From: Gemmatimonadota bacterium
GTDB taxonomy: Bacteria > Gemmatimonadota > Gemmatimonadetes > Gemmatimonadales > Gemmatimonadaceae
Length of the DNA stretch: 5,571 nucleotides
Assembly (NCBI GenBank): GCA_016794735.1
Contig: JAEUJK010000815.1
Location: forward strand, 1-5,571
Direction of reading: 5' to 3'
Of this stretch, positions 1 through 5,571 are shown piece after piece. Positions within the stretch are counted from its first letter, which is position 1. Each line of letters begins with the position of its first letter. The position numbers were made by a program, and so were the translations under genes. The notes beneath the pieces were generated by a model. That model ran no database searches, was not told the origin of the DNA, and worked only from the letters and a program-made list of their open reading frames with translations.

Positions 1-21
1 CCGGGATGCGATACTCTTTGC

Positions 22-49
22 ACCTTCGACGCGTCCTTGTTGCGAAGGT
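22..49. repeat. Inverted repeat, 7-bp perfect arms
   Basis: ACCTTCG at 22-28 is the exact reverse complement of CGAAGGT at 43-49, with a 14-nt loop between. No T-run follows on either side. It could be a weak terminator of a gene upstream of the window, an operator, or chance. The low stem length makes any function tentative. Confidence 0.35.
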
Positions 50-227
50 TCCTCAGGGGTCAGGCCGGCGGTTACGGGTGTTTGTTGGGCACCGTCCCTT
101 GAGTTGGCTGGAAGGGGTCAGCGGTATCGCGTGAGGTTTCCGCGCAGGACCGTGAGCCCGAATCCCATGGCGAGTTCGCTCGCCTGTCCCTCGCAGCTGT
201 TTTCCCCGATTCCTCGCGTTGTGGCCT

Positions 228-298
228 TGGTGCGTTCACGCACCATCGTCCTCGCAATTGGTGTCGTTAGGACTTTTCGTCCGCCCGGAATGCCGGGC
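228..298 (+). promoter_or_regulatory. Cluster of three small hairpins in the rho leader
   Basis: Three inverted repeats lie within 71 nt, ending 55 nt before the rho ATG. The first is TGGTGCG (228-234), loop TTCA, CGCACCA (239-245), a perfect 7-bp stem with a tetraloop. The second is GGAC (270-273), loop TTTTC, GTCC (279-282). The third is GCCCGG (283-288), loop AATG, CCGGGC (293-298), a perfect 6-bp stem with a tetraloop, directly abutting the second. Together they suggest a structured 5' leader that could act in rho autoregulation. This is inference: GC-rich DNA produces short stems often, and the transcription start is unknown. Confidence 0.4.
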
Positions 299-353
299 CC
301 ATGGCGTTTCACGCGCCGTCCCATACACACGTTCGTTCCTCTCCAGTCCCTGC

Positions 354-1952
<1,599 letters not shown>

Positions 1953-1970
1953 GACGCTGGTCTCCCCGGC

Positions 1971-2020
1971 ACGGAGCGAGGATCGGCGGTTCGATTGAAC
2001 CCGCGCGGTCCTCGCTCCGT
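1971..2020. terminator. Strong intergenic hairpin, probable bidirectional terminator
   Basis: ACGGAGCGAGGA (1971-1982) is the perfect reverse complement of TCCTCGCTCCGT (2009-2020), a 12-bp stem. Inside the loop a second stem pairs GGTTC (1988-1992) with GAACC (1997-2001) around the tetraloop GATT, and further GC pairs with small bulges join the two. It starts 18 nt after the rho stop and ends 15 nt before the lipoprotein stop on the other strand, the ideal place for a shared terminator. Only TTT follows on the plus strand and no T-run on the minus strand, so it is not a textbook intrinsic terminator. It may work as a U-poor hairpin or protect 3' ends. Confidence 0.75.
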
Positions 2021-2035
2021 TTGCGTGTGCGGGCC

Positions 2036-3238
2036 TCAGGGCACCACGCTCACGACGTTGGTCGGTACGGCCTCGACCGGATCGCTCGCCACCTTGACCA
2101 CCGTGGGTGTGGCCCCCACCACGGCCACCGAGGCCACGTTGTACGTCCCCGCCACGATGCCCGACGTGCTGCGTGCCCCCCAGGCCCGGATATCGACGCT
2201 GTTGCCGATGTTGCCGGAGAAGGTGGGCGCGATGATGCTGACGGCCGCCGTGTTGCTGGAGGCGAGCCCGGCTCCGCTCCCCGTGCCCCCCTCGACCGAG
2301 AGCCCGGCGTTGAACGGGAAGCCCGGCGAAAGCTGCGCCGAGGTATTGGAGAGGAAAGACGGAAAGGTCATCGACAGACTCACCGTGTTGGACGTCGACG
2401 CCACGCTCGATGCCACGCCCGCCGCCGTCCCCAGACCGACCGCGTTGTTCTGGAAGACGTCGCTTGTCGATGACAGGCTGATGGTGGATGCCGTCGTTGC
2501 GAGGTTCCCGACAAACAGCCCGATGCGATTCTGGCGCAGGAGGTTGTTCGAGAACGTGGCCAGGATCACCGCCCCGGTGGCCGCATCCGAGTTCAACATG
2601 CGAATCCCCTGGCCGGCATTGGCCGTGTTGTTTTCGATGACGCAATGCGAGACCGTGACCACCATGACCCGCCCGGCCATCGCGCTCCCGGTTGACCGAA
2701 TGTCGATCCCGCGACGGTTCCCCGTCACGTTCAGGTAACTCAGGGTGAGTTGCGTCGGCCCCGCATCGAGGTCGGTCGCAATCGCCGACACGCCATTCAC
2801 GGCGTTTCGCACCGTGAGCCACGACACCCGTTGTGTCCCGCGACCCAACCGGATCGCCCCCGTCGTTCCCGTGCCGGCCGCGTTCGGCAGGTACTGCGCA
2901 GCCGCGAGCGCGGATGCATCGATCACCACGTCCGCCCTGTTCCCGACGCTCCCCTGGAGCGACATCCCGGACTGTAATTCGAGCCGCCCGCCGTTGGACC
3001 GCGTGGGATCCAACGCATACGTGCCTGGCGCCAACTGAACCACGGCGCCTGCATAGGCCGCGTTGTTGACCACGCGATACAGGGAGTCCACGGTTGGCAC
3101 GGGGATGACCGTGCCCGGCAACACGGCCGCGTCGGGGACTGGCACCGCGAGCGTGCCATCAGGTGATACCGCACTGTCGGCACATGCCGCGACCCCGCAG
3201 GCCAGGATGAGGGCAGCGCGCGTGGAACGTTTCCGCAT
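2036..3238 (-). CDS. Secreted lipoprotein with right-handed parallel beta-helix repeats
   Basis: The product is 400 aa of unknown function. Residues 1-19 form a lipoprotein signal: basic MRKRSTR, a short hydrophobic core, then lipobox VAAC with Cys 19 as the predicted lipidated residue, so the mature protein is probably membrane-anchored outside the cytoplasm. Residues 51-76 (DSLYRVVNNAAYAG, then VVQLAPGTYAL) resemble the opening turn of pectate-lyase-fold/beta-helix proteins. From about 137 to 350 there are repeated rungs of beta-strand followed by Asn-containing turns, for example NVTGNRRGI, VIENNTA, LLRQNRIGL, VFQNNAVGL and TFSGNIGNSV. The composition is rich in Ser, Thr, Ala, Val and Asn, as usual for this fold. 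No catalytic residues could be assigned, so it may be a polysaccharide-binding or -degrading protein or a purely structural surface protein. The ATG is supported by a GGAG 6 nt upstream. It is convergent with rho and divergent from the SARP-like regulator. Confidence 0.85.
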   Translation of the reverse strand: MRKRSTRAALILACGVAACADSAVSPDGTLAVPVPDAAVLPGTVIPVPTVDSLYRVVNNAAYAGAVVQLAPGTYALDPTRSNGGRLELQSGMSLQGSVGNRADVVIDASALAAAQYLPNAAGTGTTGAIRLGRGTQRVSWLTVRNAVNGVSAIATDLDAGPTQLTLSYLNVTGNRRGIDIRSTGSAMAGRVMVVTVSHCVIENNTANAGQGIRMLNSDAATGAVILATFSNNLLRQNRIGLFVGNLATTASTISLSSTSDVFQNNAVGLGTAAGVASSVASTSNTVSLSMTFPSFLSNTSAQLSPGFPFNAGLSVEGGTGSGAGLASSNTAAVSIIAPTFSGNIGNSVDIRAWGARSTSGIVAGTYNVASVAVVGATPTVVKVASDPVEAVPTNVVSVVP

Positions 3239-3244
3239 GGACTA

Positions 3245-3248
3245 CTCC
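3245..3248 (-). promoter_or_regulatory. Shine-Dalgarno of the beta-helix lipoprotein gene
   Basis: On the minus strand GGAG lies 6 nt before the ATG at 3238-3236, which is good spacing and fixes this start. It is the only clear ribosome binding site of the three genes in the window. Confidence 0.75.
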
Positions 3249-3287
3249 GAATGAGGGTGGGTCGAGCCACGGCGCGGCCACATGCTT

Positions 3288-3305
3288 GCGGCCGGCAATG
3301 GCCGC
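3288..3305. repeat. Inverted repeat between the divergent genes
   Basis: GCGGCC (3288-3293) pairs perfectly with GGCCGC (3300-3305) around a 6-nt centre, and an overlapping 10-bp palindrome GCCGCGCGGC occupies 3301-3310. Either could be an operator or simply reflect the GC-rich composition. If the regulator really starts at ATG 3282, these lie inside its coding sequence. Confidence 0.3.
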
Positions 3306-3358
3306 GCGGCATTCTTGGCGAGCGCCGTGAGGATGAAGGCGCGATGGTATTCCGCCGG

Positions 3359-3376
3359 CGTCACCAAATCGTCACC
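3359..3376 (+). promoter_or_regulatory. Direct repeat 7-4-7, candidate SARP operator
   Basis: CGTCACC occurs exactly twice, at 3359-3365 and 3370-3376, separated by AAAT, giving an 11-bp period. SARP regulators with OmpR-like winged helices are known to bind heptamer direct repeats spaced by about 4 bp, one helical turn apart. The repeat lies just upstream of the winged-helix coding region of a SARP-like gene and about 120 bp upstream of the divergent lipoprotein start, so it could serve autoregulation, control of the lipoprotein, or both. A third copy one period downstream (3381-3387) matches only 4 of 7. If the regulator starts at 3282 or 3333 the repeat is within codons, which weakens the case. 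Confidence 0.45.
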
Positions 3377-3401
3377 TGCCCCTGGCCCGTTGCGCGCAAT
3401 C

Positions 3402-5510
3402 GTGCGAGTCCGAACCCTGGGGCCGCTGCAGGTGGCACGGGATGACCACACCGGCCCGGCGATCACGCAGCCTCGTCGCCTCGCGCTCGTTGCCTACCTC
3501 GCGTTAGCGCGGCCCCGCGGGCTGCACTCGCGCGATACGATCCTCGCCCTCCTCTGGCCGGAGTCCTCGACCGAGTCCGGCCGCCAGGCGCTGCGCAATG
3601 CGCTCCACGCCCTGCGACGCACGCTGGGCACCGACGGCATCGTGACCGCGGGGCAGAACTTCGTTGGTCTCGACCCCGTGTACGTGTCGTGCGATACCTG
3701 GGCGCTCGAGGCCGCCCTCGACGCCGGGAACGTGGCCAAAGCACTCTCGCTCTGGAACGAACCGCTGGCCGGATTCCACGTCAGTGGCGCCCCGGAGTTC
3801 GAACGATGGATCGACACCGAGCGGCAACGCCTTGCCGCGCGCGTGATCCAGGGTGTGGCCGGCTGCGAGATCCGCGGCCCACGCGACCTGGACCTCTTGA
3901 GCGCGGCGCGCGCGCACTTCCCGTTGCACGTGCCGCTGCTGCGTCGTGAGCTCACCGAGCGAGCGAAACGTGGCGACCTGCGCGGTGCCGTGCGCGCGTA
4001 TCGGGAGTACACGAGGGAACTGGCCGCGATCGAGGGAGGAACGCCGGCGCTGGAGATCACCTCCCTCATGGCCGAACTGAGTCGCGACTACGGCGCCGCG
4101 GAAGACACCGCCGTGCAGCGGCGCGTCATCATCCTGCCGTTCGCTGGCGCGGACGGCAGCGACGCCGACACCCTCGCGGAGGCGGCCGGTGCACTCACCC
4201 TCGGGCTGTCGCGAAACCTCGAGGACACCCCCGGCCTTCGCGTCCTGCCACACTCCTCCGTCCTCGCCGCCGCCGGGCTCACATCGGACGCGGAGGTTGC
4301 CGCCGCGTTAGGCGCCAACCTCGTCGTGCGGGGTCGCCTGGCCCGGATCGACGCGAGCGTCGTGGAGGCGCGCGCATCGGTGGTACACCCCCGCGACGGT
4401 CGCCTGCTGCACGAGACAGCGCTTCGCACCACCATCGACCGCGTGGCCTCGCTGGATCGCGAGTTGGCCCAGCGCCTGACCCCGGCGCTGCTTGCCGACA
4501 CCGGGCCCTCGACGCCACCGCCACCGCTGCGACCGCGTCACGACGAGGCCCATATCTGCTACGTCCGCGGAACCTGGCTGTTCCTGCGTGCGGCGCACCC
4601 AGGTGGGCGTGCGACCGATCTCCACCAGGCACGATCGTTCTTTGAGCAGGCGCTCGCCCTCGCGCCCGACTTTGGTGACGCCGTGGCGGGGCTTTCCAAC
4701 TACTACGCCGTCTGTGCTGCGCGCGGGGTGCTGCGCCCGTTTCGCGAGCACTTCGGGCGCGCGATCGCGCTGAGCCGCGACGCACTGGCCATCGATCCCA
4801 CGCTCGCGATCCCCCACGTCCATTTCGGGGTCCAGGCGCTCTACCTCGCGGTCGACTGGTCCGAGGCACGCGCCGCGTTCGAACGCGCCGTCGCGCTCGA
4901 CCCACGATACGCCGAGGCGCGCCGGTTCCTCGGCATTGTCTATCACACCAGTGGCATGCGCGACGAGGGACTGCGCGAGCTGAAGGAAACGGTGCGCCTC
5001 GAGCCGCATGTCCCGATGTTCTACAACTCGCTTGCTGATGCCCTCATGGCGTCCGGATCGCTCACCGACGCCATCGACGCGCTGGAGCAGGCCCTTCGGC
5101 TCGACCCCGACTACCGCGCGGCCCGCGACCGGCTCGTGCGCTGCTTCGAACGGCAGCAGGACCTGGCGCGCGCGGTGACCACCCGGGCCCTCGCCGGCGG
5201 TGGCGCCGCGGCCGATCGCTTCGGCGCGGCCCTCGCACAGGATGGCGCGCCTGGCTACCTCGCGGCACGACGGGAAGAACTCGGCCACCTCATCCAGGCG
5301 CTGTCTGCGCGCGTACCACAGGACGCTGGCGAGAACCCTGGCGACCTGTTCAATCCCCCGGAGCTTCAGCTGGCGCTCGCCTACGCCGAGTTAGGCGACC
5401 TCGCGTCGGCGCGCGCGTGCCGTGTCGCCGCGACGCGTCGTGCGCCCGGCCTCGACCGGTGGTTCGCGGCACGACCGGAGCTGGATGGCGTGGCGCCCGT
5501 CGAGGGGTGA
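3402..5510 (+). CDS. SARP/BTAD-family transcriptional regulator with TolB-like and TPR regions
   Basis: The predicted product is a 702-aa cytoplasmic transcription regulator. Residues 1-97 resemble an OmpR/SARP winged helix: VRVRTLGPLQV, QPRRLALVAYLALARPRGL, LLWPES and RQALRNALHALRR. Residues about 97-230 resemble the all-helical bacterial transcriptional activation domain (GAPEFERWIDTERQRL, GDLRGAVRAYREYTRELA). Residues about 240-365 resemble TolB_N/FlgO-like regions found in TPR-containing cyclases and regulators (VIILPFAG, then LSRNLEDTPGLRVLPHSSV and LGANLVVRGRLARI). A Pro-rich linker (366-380) leads to at least five TPR-like helical pairs (about 403-575), for example ARSFFEQALALAPDF, ARAAFERAVALDPRYAEA and AIDALEQALRLDPDYRAA. 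No Walker A/NB-ARC ATPase is present, unlike AfsR-type SARPs. The start is uncertain: GTG 3402 places Met at the winged-helix edge, as I recall for this family, while ATG 3333 and ATG 3282 add 23 and 40 residues without recognisable homology. None has a good ribosome binding site. Target genes are unknown; the divergent lipoprotein is a candidate. Confidence 0.88.
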   Translation: MRVRTLGPLQVARDDHTGPAITQPRRLALVAYLALARPRGLHSRDTILALLWPESSTESGRQALRNALHALRRTLGTDGIVTAGQNFVGLDPVYVSCDTWALEAALDAGNVAKALSLWNEPLAGFHVSGAPEFERWIDTERQRLAARVIQGVAGCEIRGPRDLDLLSAARAHFPLHVPLLRRELTERAKRGDLRGAVRAYREYTRELAAIEGGTPALEITSLMAELSRDYGAAEDTAVQRRVIILPFAGADGSDADTLAEAAGALTLGLSRNLEDTPGLRVLPHSSVLAAAGLTSDAEVAAALGANLVVRGRLARIDASVVEARASVVHPRDGRLLHETALRTTIDRVASLDRELAQRLTPALLADTGPSTPPPPLRPRHDEAHICYVRGTWLFLRAAHPGGRATDLHQARSFFEQALALAPDFGDAVAGLSNYYAVCAARGVLRPFREHFGRAIALSRDALAIDPTLAIPHVHFGVQALYLAVDWSEARAAFERAVALDPRYAEARRFLGIVYHTSGMRDEGLRELKETVRLEPHVPMFYNSLADALMASGSLTDAIDALEQALRLDPDYRAARDRLVRCFERQQDLARAVTTRALAGGGAAADRFGAALAQDGAPGYLAARREELGHLIQALSARVPQDAGENPGDLFNPPELQLALAYAELGDLASARACRVAATRRAPGLDRWFAARPELDGVAPVEG

Positions 5511-5571
5511 CGCGTTCGACCCACGTCGGCACCACGGCCTCTCGCGACGCCTATCCCCTTGGTCGCGCGTA

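Larger units (their letters stand above)
1..353 (+). other. Non-coding leader/promoter region of rho, no gene seen
   Basis: No reading frame here looks like a real protein: the short frames that cross it begin at TTG codons or are mirror images of frames on the other strand, and their translations show no domain. The stretch probably carries the rho promoter and an untranslated leader of unknown length. I could not identify a convincing -35/-10 pair. It contains an inverted repeat at 22-49 and a run of three short hairpins at 228-298, listed separately. A long structured leader fits the known autoregulation of rho in Escherichia coli, where the leader is subject to Rho-dependent attenuation, but the sequence alone does not prove this here. 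Confidence 0.55.

Noticed and set aside
76..130. Possible sigma70-type promoter with TTGAGT at 99-104
   Set aside because: The best -10-like hexamer is about 20 nt away and poor, so no promoter call is justified.
219..353. N-terminal extension of Rho from TTG 219
   Set aside because: The 45 extra residues have no family resemblance, would cover the leader hairpins, and ATG 354 begins a basic stretch typical of the N-terminus.
4308..5288. A 326-codon minus-strand frame opposite the SARP-like gene
   Set aside because: Mirror of the TPR-region codons; no recognisable motif, and the plus-strand frame is clearly the coding one.

Overview
This window is GC-rich throughout, with G/C favoured at third codon positions. 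The gene content suggests a soil-type Gemmatimonadota or similar high-GC environmental bacterium. The grounds are a Rho factor with a long low-complexity N-terminus and a large SARP-type regulator fused to TolB-like and TPR modules. This assignment rests on remembered family architectures, not on any search.

Layout: 1-353 has no convincing gene and reads as the leader/promoter region of rho; it holds several small inverted repeats. 354-1952 (+) encodes transcription termination factor Rho, with a complete hexameric ATPase core. Its N-terminus is a disordered Arg/Pro/Gly-rich region with a 24-glycine tract in place of a recognisable Rho_N helical domain. 1971-2020 is a strong hairpin with a 12-bp perfect outer stem, lying between the stops of two convergent genes, and is probably a shared terminator. 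2036-3238 (-) encodes a predicted secreted lipoprotein with a right-handed parallel beta-helix fold. 3239-3401 is the region between divergent genes; it holds a good Shine-Dalgarno for the lipoprotein and a 7-4-7 direct repeat shaped like a SARP operator. 3402-5510 (+) encodes a SARP/BTAD regulator with a TolB_N/FlgO-like middle region and C-terminal TPRs; its start is uncertain (GTG 3402, ATG 3333 or ATG 3282). 5511-5571 shows nothing recognisable.

Rho looks like a housekeeping gene that is a separate unit from the other two. The lipoprotein and the SARP-like regulator are divergent neighbours sharing one short control region, so a regulator-target relationship is a reasonable but unproven inference. 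No mobile element, CRISPR array, tRNA or rRNA is visible. The most notable points are the unusual Rho N-terminus with Lys-to-Arg changes in its nucleotide and RNA loops, the operator-like direct repeat, and the unusual SARP-TolB-TPR architecture.
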